From Sebastes aleutianus (lineage: Eukaryota; Chordata; Actinopteri; Perciformes; Sebastidae), in assembly GCA_916700875.1 (NCBI GenBank), contig CAKAKS010000060.1, positions 3,519,334 through 3,583,333 of the forward strand: a stretch of 64,000 nucleotides of DNA, read 5' to 3'. Within the stretch, counting starts at the first letter, position 1. Each line of letters opens with the position of its first letter. This document shows positions 25,977-38,717 of this stretch, one piece after another. Position numbers and translations under genes: made by a program. A model generated the notes under the pieces. The model searched no databases. It had not been told where the DNA came from and was given only the letters and a program-made list of their open reading frames with translations.

Positions 25977-27505
25977 TTAAAGAAGACTTGGAAAATGTCT
26001 TAAACAGCCATAGTCTCGAGTATTTTTGTAAACAATCAATAAAAGCATTAACTTGATCCTCCGGGGCTGTTGGGGAATTCCAATATGTACATTTCTGTCT
26101 GTATATAGTTCAATAATAACATAATTTCACAAATCATCCTGCTAAATTTCTACCATGTGCGTGTGTGAGTGAACGTGTGTATTCACGTTCCTAAGTGATG
26201 CCATCCCCTCGCGCCCACCCCTCAAATTCCCTCCCCCCACCCACCCACCCATGCAAATTAGAACTTCACACACGTTGCAGCAAGCTGCCGGGTGCTCTGT
26301 GATTTCACACGACCAATTAAGGCCCTCTTGGCAGTTGTGTGAACAGTTTCATTAGAGGAGATAATATTGCAAAGTGAAATGATAAGCAATCATTATGATT
26401 AATGCCCAGACATTACATTGCTCGTTAATGAGGTGTAAATGATCTCATTATTTTTTGAAAGAGTACAGATTAGATTAAAGTGGAGTGGACAGCGCTCCTC
26501 GGTGTTCAGACAAGTTAGTGTTAATTAGGCCCAATCTCCAGGAGCAAATGAGCCGCAACCCTTTGGTAAACAATTAGGCTCCCATAGCCCCGGGCTAGAT
26601 GGACAAGGATAGGCAACTGAATGGATAGATCGCTGGAGAGATGGATGGTGAGGGAGTGTTAAAATCTGAATCCAATTCATTGTTCTACATAGCCACGCAA
26701 AATTAGGCAAATCATCTTTCTTCTTGTGCTGAACAGTAGAGTCTGGAAAATGTTTGGGGTTGATATTTGGCTTTTTATTAAATATCAGATGTCAGATAGT
26801 GTTCTGATACGATGCAGTTTCCTTCTTGACTACAGCTACATAATATTTACAGAAATATTGAGAATATGACGTTAAAATGTTCCTTCTACTTGTCTTTTAG
26901 CTCATTTTACTATGCAACAATAGAAAATGTAGTAGTGGACAGGAGTGGGTCTTTCTAAAAGAGATGCTCACCATAAAGTTGTAAGTGAACAATAAACAGA
27001 GAGGCTGATATCAAGGACAGAAAATGAAAAACAGTTGGATAACATGCTGCATTGTTTCCTGTGACTCCCTCGTGCACAGGTAGGCAATTTGATTCCAGCG
27101 CGGGAATGGTGGACTCCGCCACTAACAATAAAAACTAATATATAGAGATGTAATTACAGAATGTAAGCACATTGAATGGATATTGCTAAAGAAATGCCGA
27201 CAATACATTTGGTCAGAAACAGGGTTTGATTTTCTTGAAAATCTTTTTTTTTTTCCCCTCTCTTTTTGGGCCGGCCACCACTAAATTTGTTTTTTATTCT
27301 TTCTGAAATTAATAGCCAATAGAGGAAAAGAAAAGTGATAACATTAATCATAGTCTTAGTCAAACCACATTACTTAAAAAAAAAAAAAAAAAGGAGGAGG
27401 AGCGAATAAGATGGCCATTTTAACGACATATAAACAGACAACAACAACGACAAACGTTCAAGAGTGGATTGTAATATGAAGATAATAGTAGTGACGGGGG
27501 GGCCT
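25977..27505. other. Intergenic, with candidate enhancer at 26240-26540 and LINE tail
   Basis: 26240-26540 contains a POU octamer ATGCAAAT (26251-26258) running into TTA, CCAATTAAGG, GTTAATGAGGTGTAAATG and TAATTA at 26522-26527, in unique sequence. 27245-27505 (T-run, then A19 at 27373-27391) probably belongs to the 3' end of the L1 remnant. Confidence 0.35.
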
Positions 27506-27770
27506 TTAGCTCACCGGCAGATTAAGAGGCAGGATCAGATATGAGACATTTTTACTGAATTCTGTGATTTGGTTACTCTGTTTGTCATAGACTTGCTCAA
27601 GTGATATATGTTCTGAGAGGAGGTTCAACCAATGTTTTATAGAGAGGAGGTGTCTGGATTTCCACTTTAGGCGAATAGTTTTCTTGTTGATAGCTAGAGC
27701 CACAAGTAAAGATGTGTTGCTTGGTGTTATTAAGTCTGACTGTCGTGAAAATCGTAAGGCTCGTAGCTTT
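27506..27770 (-). pseudogene. L1-type retrotransposon ORF2 C-terminal remnant
   Basis: The minus strand encodes a peptide with NKKTIRLKWKS followed by HWLNLLSEHISLEQV, the pattern at the C-terminal end of L1/Tx1-type ORF2 proteins. The open frame continues upstream of the GTG at 27703 with residues such as LITPSNTSLL, so the remnant extends to about 27770. Endonuclease and reverse transcriptase domains are missing, as expected for a 5'-truncated, decayed LINE copy. The sequence below 27506 is probably its 3' tail. Confidence 0.6.
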
Positions 27771-29851
27771 AAAGGGATTTAATCGGTCTGGCTTTGAGTG
27801 GGGATTTTAAGAAACATTGATACAATATCTCAGCAAATTCATTCATTCAACAAGACCAAATTGATTATTGTGCTTTAATGAAATTATTTCATATTTAATA
27901 TTACAATAATGTCGCTAAACTTGAGGGCAAATATTTGTTGATGAGTGTGAAGTTTTAAGAGAATGAAGATATTTATTTACCTTAAATTAAAATCCTTTTC
28001 CTTGAAACAGAAACAGGAGCACTTTGTCACAAAGACAAATCTTGATGTCTCAAAGGTTAAAACAGTGCTCCTGTATCTCATCTAAAGACAGACTGGACTC
28101 GCCACACTGGGAAATGTCTGCCTCTGACAACATTGATTTTACCATCCTCTCCCTTTGTCTGGAAAGATATGCTTAGATTATGACAAGAAAAGCGATGCTG
28201 TAATCCCTCTGCCATAGGAGTTATGTTTTAGAGACATCAGGCCCTTATCGGTGATTGATAACGCTTAACTCAAAAACATATAGAAGCATTAGGAACATCA
28301 ATATTTTGCCAGCGACTGAAGGTGACCCCTGGTTCCCGTGTTTGCAGTGTGTGTGCGCGCGGAGGGCTTTGATGGTAAATTTGTAAGGGTGGTTATGTGG
28401 GGAGGCTATTATGGATTTGCTATCTTGGCCTGAAGTGTTTGCGGCTGATTATGTGATTAAATCAATAATAATTTCTGTTTGGGCTCCTTTGCTCCTCTGC
28501 TTCATCTTCTTTTTCCTGTGTAGTTGAGCGGAACGGTGGGTGGGGACTAGTGTACACAAATACAAATGCAGGCACAAACACACACACACACACAACCGTG
28601 TATACTACACACAGCAGAACAACTGTGCAGCAGATGGCATTAAGGGCAGGGTCCAAAAAGTTTACACGAAGGAATTCATCAATCAGAAAAGGGCCTATGA
28701 AACGGGAAAGACGCTAAAAATCTTAACATTTCTGTTTAATAAAGGGAGGGCATAATTGTATCTTTAACACAATAAGACGTAAAGGCAAATTATTTTCAAC
28801 ACTAACCTAACTTTTACCTAAGGTCTGTGATCCTCCACAGTGACGCAAGGCTCCAAACAAGACTAAAGAAGATGCCCAACGCCTCAGCTGTACGTTCCTT
28901 CCTCTATACCTCCGGCCCTGGTTTGGTGCCGACTTGTGCCAGCCACTCCTTAGCAACCGCAGCCGCTCCCCTCTCTGGTTCTGCCAGGTTTGTTGTTATG
29001 TCTAGACTGCAGGAAATGCAACATTACATTTGTTTACAACCAACAGGAACTAGAACCAGAAGCTGTTACGTGATTAAAGAGTGCTACCCAGAGAGAGTGT
29101 GTGTGTGGCTCAACCCCCTGGGTTTGGCAACGATCGACTCGATATAGGCGAACCAAAATGGAGAAAGAGAGCAGAGCTGGCTGTCCGTATCAGTTAGATG
29201 GAACTGATTGCATTCAACGCAGCGCTCTCACTAAGATTCCAGGTACTGAAAGTTAAGTCAGAAGCAGCCAAGTTTGTGCGTTTGTGTCCGTGTTGTGCGT
29301 ACTGTATTTGTGTTGGTGTTTATTTGCGCATGTGACTGTGTATAATATGCATTTAGTGTGTCTGTGGCTGCGCGTGTGTGTGTGTGTGATTGTGCGTGGC
29401 TGAGTTAACTCACAATCCCTCAGCACCCTCTTAAATCTATACCCAATAAAAATCAGCGCCGTCTCGAAAAACAAAACCCAAGGAAACATCTGTAAAACAT
29501 CGATTTTGCAGATTGCAAACCAACTGCATGGCTAATGAGAAAAGAAATCATTTTTGATTAATTAACCTAAAAATTGGAGAATCTAAGCTGCCACCAGGGA
29601 GATGACAAGTGCTGCAGGCCTGATCACACAGGAGGAGGTCATACTGTAGAGCTGCTTCCAGCTCCGGCTCGCTCGGGGAGGGAAGAGGGGAGAGGCTGGT
29701 ATAGTTGAAGTATGGCGCCCATTAACTGAGCCAAAATCACCAAGACTCTTTGTGCCCATTTATTCATGAGGGGGAAAAAAATGTTGGTTAGCTATGAGCA
29801 TAGGTGGAATTTATTGCTTTTACAGTACTAGGTCTGTTTCTTTTGTGGGTT
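27771..29851. other. Intergenic, microsatellites only
   Basis: CA repeats near 28577-28594 and GT repeats near 29372-29388. The 106-codon frame at 28827-29147 has no recognisable domain. 28820-29160 has the mixed GC look of an old repeat but no partner copy in this window. Confidence 0.5.
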
Positions 29852-29855
29852 TTAA

Positions 29856-30936
29856 GGGGTTGGTTCACCCAAATTAGAAACACACACACACACACACATA
29901 TTTTATTTGCAGGGGTTATTTCTGCAGACACCCCAAATACAACGGAGATGAGTGGGATTCTTTGTGGTGCTCAAAGTATTGAAAAATTGCATAAAAGGAA
30001 ATAACAGCGACATTCCCTAAATTGTGTCCGTGTTACTCTGGATAATCCAACACGACGTCAACGTTGGAACTACTTTGTTACTCGTATGTTCAACGCTAAT
30101 AGCACCATCAATAAAATTCCTTTCAGCTTCATTGTATCGATGCAAATTAAACCAAAATTATCTCCATAACCATGGCTTGGTAAAACTACAATAGTGGCAC
30201 CCAACTCATTTGGCAGTGCATATGTCTGTGGGTTATGAGAAAGTTGAGGAAAAAGTAAAGTAATAATTATTTGTGTACATTTAAGAGACCTGAAGAGCCA
30301 TTATTATTATCTGCTTTCCTATGATGTAAAATGTTTCACGACCCCTTAATTCTTTTGCGTGAGCCTTATGGAAACCACTGCGCAAGCTAACCCTGTCTCC
30401 TACAACATCACGTTCCCATACAACTAAACTGCATTCTCAATAACGTTTGGAGGGAAAATATTTTCTCCCGAATTATGATTGCAGTTTTAAACACATGGTG
30501 TTGTAAATTGAAACAAAACAAAATAAAATATGCAACAACACTACTTCCTTAGGTTTAGGCAACAAAACTACTTTGTTAGGTTTAGTTAAAAAACATCATG
30601 GTTTGGCTTAAAATGACTGTGTTTGTTCCGTTATTTAAGATACGGACGGAAATTGAAATAAGTGAACGTTGACTTTTGGTTTCGCACGGGACACAAAGTC
30701 CTGTATTTGTTTGACCCATCCATCACCCCGACCTCCTCCTCACACAAACTCTTACGGATTATCATTAGAAATGTATTTATCCACATTTTTGTGGCGGATT
30801 ACTTCAAAAACATTCCCTCAAAATGTAATTCTCAATGCAGTTTCATTGTATGGGAAGGTCATTTTTAGGGAGACAGGGCTGGCGCAAGAGGTAGTGAGAA
30901 AATATGTTCTTTTTTTAGTTTGGGTAAACTGAACTT
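29856..30936. mobile_element. TTAA-flanked element carrying a nested insertion
   Basis: TTAA at 29852-29855 and 30937-30940 flank ends GGGGTTGGTTCACCCAAATT and the inverse of AAGTTCAGTTTACCCAAACT, an imperfect inverted repeat. Removing the nested element at 30387-30881 leaves about 586 bp, a MITE-like size. No coding frame. Confidence 0.6.
30387..30881 (+). mobile_element. GGTTTAGG-core element with long inverted ends, nested (about 495 bp)
   Basis: The ends CCCTGTCTCC (30391) and GGAGACAGGG begin inverted arms of about 65 bp that also share CCCATACAA and AAACTGCATT. GCGCAAG at 30380-30386 and 30882-30888 is a probable target duplication. The interior has the shared core GGTTTAGGCAACAAAACTAC and GTGAACGTTGACTTTTGGTT. 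Confidence 0.7.
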
Positions 30937-30940
30937 TTAA

Positions 30941-33900
30941 TATTGTTATCACTTTTTTTTTTTAAATATCAGATCATTATTGAATTAGTGTTAAAACAAC
31001 CACACACACTATCATTGTCATGAACAGTTAAATCAGACAGGTGAGGGCTAAACATAACTCTTAAAACTACTTTTATATCACAGTGGAATACAAACACATA
31101 ATATTATTTTATTGTCACATGCAAGTCTTAATAAACTGTATATACTCTCAATGTATGCACATAAAAGTTCTTATCCATACAGTATCCATAGCATTTTCAC
31201 TTAAATATGTTCTTATGTCTTAAAAGCTCATATTTAATTTAATATCACCTTAACATTAGTTTATTTTGATAGGACATTGTGAGTATTTTTCTACATGTAA
31301 GCCCAGTGAGAGAACAGCTACAACACATCTGACCTCTCAAGCTTGTATCCCAAGACTGCAAATGGCCAGCTGGGACTTCTGGGAATTATCAGTAAGTTTG
31401 AAGTTTGTTTTTTAACCAATCCAATGACATCGCTGCAGCCATTCATTGTACACAAACACAAAGGCACACACACAAACGCATGCAGTTTGAACAAAAACAC
31501 ACACTCGTGTTCAAGAGCTGTATTTTTGTCATACACACACACACATCATACACACACTCTCACCAGAATTGGGGGGTGGGGGGGGGGGGCAGTTTTTCTG
31601 CACTCCCAACACAGCTGGTTCTCCAAGGTCAATAAGAAACTTGGAGTGTTTATTTGTTCATGTGTTTTATTTGCTTTCTAATACAGCCGAGGCTCTGATT
31701 TGACAGATCTACTTGAAAAGAATCATAGCGTCTAAAGAGCGTGGGAAATTTCCACTCACCAAAGAAAGTTTTTCTCTCTCTCCCCTTCCTCTTTTTCATT
31801 CTATTAGTTTTTCATAATTCATTACCATCCTGACTATTTCCCTCTTAATTTCCCCCCATCAAGAAGGCATAATGGTTGTACCCCTAGCAGCTCACTGGGG
31901 TGATGCAGTAACAACCTCCTACCCCTCTGATGGCTAGACAGTAGGCCATTGTAAAGCTGAATCGCCATGGATTTATAGCCATAGTCCTGGGTTCCCAGAA
32001 TGCAATGTCACTCTGTCACGCCGTCATCAATCTGCTGTCCCTGACCAAAGACGAAGAGGGGAAAAAAAATTCCCCGCTGAAAAAGTAGCACAGAGTGATA
32101 CTCCTTTATGCATGATCTCAGTTTTATCAGCTGCCTGTCTGTCATAGGTAAAATGTGTGTGTGCTCCATTTACTCAAGCTGGTCTGGGAACAGCCACATC
32201 AGACATCATCTACTAGTTCCAGATTGCACAATTAACAAGAGGCTGGTTGAGTGCCAGATATGGCCATCGTAGCAAATGAATACACCTTTTTGATGCCAAA
32301 GCTTTTCCAAAACATTTAATCTTCATTAAGCTTCATTAAGCTATGAAACCACATTAATATTCACTCATAGCATAAACCTTCAATACGAAGAAATGTAGGC
32401 AGAATTCTGCCAATGTATAATAATCTAAACTGCTGTGAGATTTGACATAATTAAGTGACATGTTTATCTGCTGTAGATCAAATCCTCCTTTACACTGCTA
32501 ACTTTTCTGTTTTCTACTGAAACACACATTCAACAACAAGACACTCCTATCTTCCCTCGCCATGATCTACACACACAGATATTGAACATCGTAAATCAGC
32601 TTCATAAAGGACGTCTGAGAGATTCTGTCTTTTTGAAAAAAAAAGAAAATAAAAGAGAAAGAAACCTAAATCCTCATGATTAATGTGCTCTCAAACCCCC
32701 CTCATAGCCATGGTAACCAGGGCAGTTTGCCATGCCATTTAGAGGATCCAGGCGCTGACATACAAGTAGCATTTCTCCAAGTCTCTCACTGATGCATCTC
32801 CTTAGTTCAAAACAGTTGACGTCTTGGGAGAGTTTTCAGTCTACGCTCTTGTTTGAAGCAGGAACCAAAATAATATGCTGCTTAAGCGGTTGCACAACAT
32901 GATAATTTAATAATAAACATCTTTACAATGAATCTACTTTTCATACCGTTATACACTCATCTCTCTGTTCTTTTTTTGAAAATGTCTCAGAGCGCAATCA
33001 AAATGAAAAGGCCTTGTGTCATACTGCAGTCACAACACATGAATCATAACCTCTGGTAAGAGATGGACAACAGTATCGGGTTTGATACCAGTAATTCTTC
33101 TTAATAATCGCACACAGAAACAGACTAAAACAGATGTCCTCACATGGCATTCCTGAGCTGAGGTTTTTAGGGGGAAATTTATAAAGGAGGAAAGACGAGA
33201 GGCTTTTCACTACAGGGAAATGCTATCGTAAGACACAGGAAGGTCAAATATTAACATGCAGAGGGGTGAAATACCCCTACCTAATTGTCCCATGGCGCTC
33301 TATAAAGATGCATCTTTTCTTACAAAACGTATAACAAATTTTCACAAGTATTAATCGACTGTTTTTCAGGTAACAACTTGGAATAAAAAAAGGCAAAGAC
33401 ATACCAATAAAAAATCAATAGATAGTGTAAACTGGTAATATACTTCCTTACAAATACTGATAATTATGCTTAACAAAATAAGAGCATAAATAAATAGGAT
33501 ACTTTATGGTGAATCCAGAAGATTAAGAGCAGTAGTATTTTATTTCTTTTATACACCCAATAAAAGTGAATATTTATGCCCAACAAATGCATGCTTTCAG
33601 GTAAAGAGGACGACATATACACTCAATAAAATAGAGCATACTTTTTGTTAGTTGTACATAAAATAGAACGAAGAAGGGAATTACAGACTGTAGAGGACGA
33701 AGTAAATGAGAAGTATGGACATAAAATAAAAGAGATGGACTGTGGCAGAGCTGCGATTATAAGTTTGCTGTTGATGCCTCCGATCTGTCAGCTACCTGAT
33801 GTGTGCCTCCTTTAATTTACTATGTCAATAACGCTACTGTGGAAACCCAGCCAGCGTGATAGATGGACACGTTTTACACGGACCTCCGTCCAAAGTGCCA

Positions 33901-35134
33901 ATTCTTGAAAGTAGAAAGGGGGAAAAAAAATAAAGTTAATAAAAAGTACCAATTGTAAGTCACCTCACATGTCTTTGCTGTGTTTTTATTCATTCTTTTG
34001 GGAGCTGGTGTTCACTTTGAGCTCCATTTATGAGGCTTCAACATTCACCTCCAGTAATTACTCTCCACACTCAAGTGTGGATGTAATTGCTGTTTGTTTT
34101 GTGCTGTACCTGCATAATTCTGTAGTTTGGGCAAAACAGTCAAATTGAAGATCAATTTTAAAACTTCAGCATTAAAGTTTCTTTGCTAATGATAAATTAG
34201 GCAGGAAATGTACCAAGGAAAAGCCATTCATTCACAAGTAGGAACATGTTCTTCCAGCCAAGGACTGCCTAACATCAAAAGTTATATTTTGTAGATGCCA
34301 ACATAACCAGTCACAATTAAATAGACTGAAATTAGCCATGACAGAGAGCAGTTTGAGAAGTTTGATTTACCTCCATTACAGCAAAGGACTTGGATGTTTT
34401 CTTAGACAAAAGGTCTCGACAGGAGGCCACGGAGTTCAATTAAAGGAAGAGTGGAGAGGTGAGCGAGCATTGATTTAAAAGACAGTATTTCAAACTGCAC
34501 CCCAGAGTACAGGCCAGGACCCCTCACACTGATGACACTAATTCTTCAGGGAAATTCATGTTAGTTGGTGTCTAGACATTTTATTACTTGGCCAGAGCAC
34601 CAAAGAATGGCTATCTTCCTGTTTTTGGAGACTCAGCTGCGTACTTAGAGGCATTAAAGATCTGGCAAATTGACATCTTTCAATCACACCAGCCTTCTTT
34701 CTGTATTAGGTCAATTTGGCTTATTGCTAATTGATAATCAGAGGTATCCATCTACTTATGTAAGGATAAAAAAGTCCTTAAAAGTATTGTATATGAGCGG
34801 CCATTTTGTTGCTTGTTATAAATGTATAGCCAACACGTCTGCAGGTAGACATCTCACATTCCTGAATCCGAATTTCAGTCTTGTCTAGACTGCACACACT
34901 TAGAGAGGAAAAGAGGGATAAACATCGCAGGGAAGCATGCTAGAGGATCACCAACAAAAGATGCGTGATTAGCATGTCCATGATAACCCTCTCATGGGAA
35001 AAGGGTGACGCTACTCAGGTTTCCATCCGAATGTAGAGCACAGTTTAACAGAAATTACGGAAAATCTGCAACAAAAAAAAAGTGAATTAATGCGCATTTT
35101 TTATCCACTACCATTATGCAAATATTAGGAGTTG
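30941..35134. other. Intergenic, no gene recognised
   Basis: AT-rich unique sequence. CA-rich microsatellites lie around 31440-31560, with a G-run at 31571-31590. No reading frame has a recognisable domain. Confidence 0.6.
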
Positions 35135-35700
35135 GTTACATCAAGATAAACATGTTGTTGTTGTGGATTACATTAGTTTTTGACGTATCCTAAATACATT
35201 TGTAATGATAGTCCGCAGAGGTCCGCGTATACGGAGCAGGTCGGGGTGGCGGACGGGTCAACAAACACCAGACTTTCACCCAGGAGACCAGTGTTTGTGT
35301 CCTGTGTGGAACTAAAAGTCAACGTTCACTTATTTTAATCACTTATTTTAATTTTTTATTTAGTTAGTAATTTTGTTGCATTTTCTTTAGTAGTAGTCAT
35401 TTTATGCCAAACCATGAAGTTTTGTTTTATTTAACCTAACCCAGTAGTTTTGTTGCCTAAACATAAAAAAGTAGTTTTGTTGTATTCTTAGTTTTGTTTT
35501 GTTTCAATTTAAAACGTCATGTGTTTAAAACTGTTTAAAAGTTTGACCGTAATGCGGGAGAAAATCTGTTTCCCTCGAATTGAGAATGCACTTTAGTTGT
35601 ATGGCAACGTAATTTTTTAGGAGACAGGGTTGCCGTGCCACCACAACGTTGTGCGTTGTTAAGAGATCGTGGTCATCTCACATATTTCTGTGAGATCAGG
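35135..35700 (-). repeat. GGTTTAGG-core repeat, tandem copy 1 (left arm missing)
   Basis: Reverse-oriented relative to 30387-30881. It shares TTTTGACGTATCC/GTGTC, CACCAGACTTTCACCCAGGA and the right arm ending GGAGACAGGG with the neighbouring copy at 35889. After the arm it shares another 65 bases (TGCCGTGCC...TATTTCTGTGA) with the sequence after copy 2. The left inverted arm seen in copy 2 is absent. Confidence 0.65.
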
Positions 35701-35888
35701 GGAGTGAAAGTCCCGTTTGACCCCAACGTTCCACCCCAACCTTCTCCCACCTTACGCGGACTTTGGTCACAATGTATTTCTGTTGAACCTGAGAATTTGT
35801 GTGTCCATCACGAAAAAGGACCATAACTGATTTTTCCGTTGGCATTGTTTCTGTGGTGCTGGCACGTAAGTTTTACACATTCTGACAT

Positions 35889-36470
35889 ACACCTGTCTCC
35901 TAATAATTACCTTCTCACACAACGAAACTGCATTGTGAATTACGTTTCGAGGGAAACATATTTTGTTGTGGATTACGTTGGTTTTTGACGTGTCACAATG
36001 ATGATGATCCGCGGAAGTCCGCGTGGGGAGGAGGTCAGGGTGGCGGATGGGTCGACAAACACCAGACTTTCACCCAGGAGACTGCTGTTCACGTCCCATT
36101 TGAAACTAAAAGTCAACCGTCACTTAGTTTAATCATGATGTTTTTTTTACTAAATCTAACCAAGCAGTTTTGTTGAATTTTAGTTGTTTTGTTTCAGTTT
36201 TATTTTAGGCCAAACCATGATGATTTTTACTAACAAACAACAACCTGACAAAGTTGTTTTGTTGCGTTTTTTTATTTTGTTTCAAATTACAAAATTAACA
36301 ATTTGTTTAAAACTGTTCAAAAGTGTGACCATTTCCCTCAAAACTTCATTGAGAATGAAGTTTCGTTGTATGGGAAAGTACGTTTTTAGGAATCAGGGCT
36401 GCCGTGCCGCCATCACATAATGCACTGTTATGAGATCGGGGTCATCTCACGTATTTCTGTGATATCGGGC
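35889..36470 (-). repeat. GGTTTAGG-core repeat, tandem copy 2 (both arms)
   Basis: The left arm starts CACCTGTCTCCTAATAATTA and the right arm ends AGGAATCAGGGCTG; both contain CAACGAAAC...CATTG/CATTCTC and a GAGGGAAA segment in inverse order. The downstream 65 bases (GCCGTGCCGCC...TATTTCTGTGA) are shared with copy 1, so the duplicated unit is longer than the inverted-repeat element itself. Confidence 0.65.
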
Positions 36471-38192
36471 TGTTTCCTTATTTCCTACTCATATAATGAT
36501 CTAATCACCCCTTCAATACATTATACGAACCAGTGTATTCTGAGGCACTCACAAGGACAATTCTTTGGATAGGCTTTTTTTGTATTTTATTTAATGATTC
36601 TAACAAAATTTCAACGGTAAAATTACTGCAATGACGAAGATGTTAAGTCCAGACTGATATACTATACATTTTTAAATGTATTGCGTACAAAGTACATAAA
36701 AAAATACATACAAACTGCTGTTGTTATGCTTAAACCAAAAACAAAACATCTCTTAGGGACTTATCACTAATTAGATTTAGCAAAAGTAGTCATAGTAAGT
36801 AATTTATTAAGAAAAAAGTCTCAGAATCTTGCTTTAAACAGAGAAACTGCCTCACCAAATGCATTTGCTATCATTTAATTTGTATATACAAAGACGCAGA
36901 CTTCAAAACAGACACACACACACACACGCTCACACATACTCAAGTTGATTAGCAGGGCTCCTGTGAGAGTGTGTCACGTTTTAGTGGAAAATTACAGCTC
37001 TTTCAACAATTCCTCAGTCGGAATCCCATTCTAAAGTGGATTTTATCTGCAAATCACAATTATTTTGTTCATGCTCTGTTTTAATGGGCACACCCGCTGG
37101 GCTGAAGAAGACACTTCTCTATTCATAAATGTATTACTGCTGGGGAATCATTAACTTATTGTTAGCGGCGCGACTGATGGCTTATTGACATGACAACATT
37201 CAACCAACACTTTTGTCTTTGAGCCGTACATCCATATCACTGAAAACAATGTCATCTACCCCATTTTCACCACTCCCCTTGTGTGTTTGAGCTTAGTGGA
37301 AGGCTTTTCAGTGACGGGGGGGTTCACAGCAATAGATAAGTGTAGGCTGGGTTTCTGGAAAGACTGGAGTGGTTTTCTTTATGACGAGGAATAAGAAAAA
37401 CAAAAGCGCCAGATGCCACAGTAAATGGGTCCGGGAGGGTGTGAGATGATTTTAGACAGAAATCACTGTTTGCTGAAAATGACAGACTACTTCTGTTTGC
37501 GAGGGAACAGCGATAAAAGACTAAATAGTGGCAAAACAGAGCCGAGACGATAAATTGCCATGTGTGTATTATCTGAGAAGTGTCTGATATTTATGGCTGG
37601 AGAGATGCAGGAGAGTCATATAGAGCCAGACAGTTTGCACAGATGGTGGCCATCCTTGGTCAACATTCAAATAAAAAAAGGGGAATGAGCGTCTCCCCCT
37701 GTGTCCAGCTATTCCTCTCTCTGTGAATGCAGACATAGATAAAAGGAGGGGGTGTAAAAGTGTTTAAGTAGGCAGAAGTTGTAAAGGAAAAAAAAGCAGA
37801 ATCGCTATTCACTGCTTGTGCAATCCTTTCTGCCTTGTTGAACTTTATTAAATTCTGTCGTTCTCTCCTTCCCGTCTGGCTCCCTTTGTCAGCTTCTTCT
37901 CATGCGTAACTCTGATCTTTTTTCTTCTTTTTTTTACAGAGGTGTTGTGGAGGGCATTCAGGCTGAAAGAACGTGTTGGTGATAACCATACCACAATGTA
38001 CCAATAAGAATCCCACTGAGATGATTCACTGTCCAAAATCTGGAGCGGGGACTTTAAAAGTTCACTGATTACTGTTAAGAAAATGTGTGAGTTAGTGGAC
38101 GGGGTTTCTTTATCCTGAGATGTGACAGGGGCTGTGTTCACACTGCAGGCTTGCATGCTGGAGTGTGAATTTCTACTCATATCAGATAATAA
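36471..38192. other. Intergenic, with possible conserved element at 37030-37200
   Basis: 37030-37200 is unique with CAAATCACAATTATTTTGTT and GGGGAATCATTAACTTATTG, resembling non-coding conserved sequence. A CA repeat lies at 36911-36936. A TTTTTTTTACAG at 37928-37939 resembles an acceptor but no exon follows. Confidence 0.4.
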
Positions 38193-38204
38193 TAATGTTT
38201 ACCT

Positions 38205-38717
38205 GGGAACTGCCCATTGGAACGAAAGCCCAACAGCCCGTTATACCGAAAACAAACCCCATTATCCCGAAGGCCCATTGCTCCGAAATTACACTCTCCA
38301 TGCCACCAACAGAAGCACATGGCTAAGAATGGCTTCATCAGACCTTCCCGATTTGTTGTCCTACTGGGGAAGGCGCCACTTATTACTCGACCGTTGCCTT
38401 CTTTGGTTGGGGTGGTTAGGTTTAGGCATGAGGAGTGAGATTAGTTAGGTTTAGGGTAAACTGACCAGAGGCAGAGTAGGGCAGGTCAAGCCTTCGCCAT
38501 GTTAGGGAAAAAAATATTGTGACTGGGAAGGTCCAATGATGTAATTTTTGTATAATAATTAGCCATGTAATCTGCATTGCACGGAGAGTTTATATTTTCG
38601 GAGCAATAGACCTTCGGAAGAGGCGCTTGTTTTCGAGATAAGGGGCTTTCGGTCCAATGGGACATTTCTCGGACTATTTGGGTTTCGGAATAATGGGCTG
38701 TCGGAACGATGGCATGG
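38205..38717. mobile_element. Long-armed inverted-repeat element with CCGAAA-type subrepeats
   Basis: An arm at 38213-38301 (CCCATTGGAACGAAAGCCC...) is the inverse of 38582-38662 (...GGGGCTTTCGGTCCAATGGG), about 85 bp each. The arms are themselves made of degenerate units of about 20 bp with a CCCATTNNTCCGAAA pattern. The centre has GGTTAGGTTTAGG twice. It is bounded by TAATGTTTACCT at 38193-38204 and 38718-38729, followed on both sides by GGGAACTG. Confidence 0.65.

Noticed and set aside
37921..37960. Splice acceptor TTTTTTTTACAG starting an exon
   Set aside because: No open frame or donor of note follows and there is no gene context.
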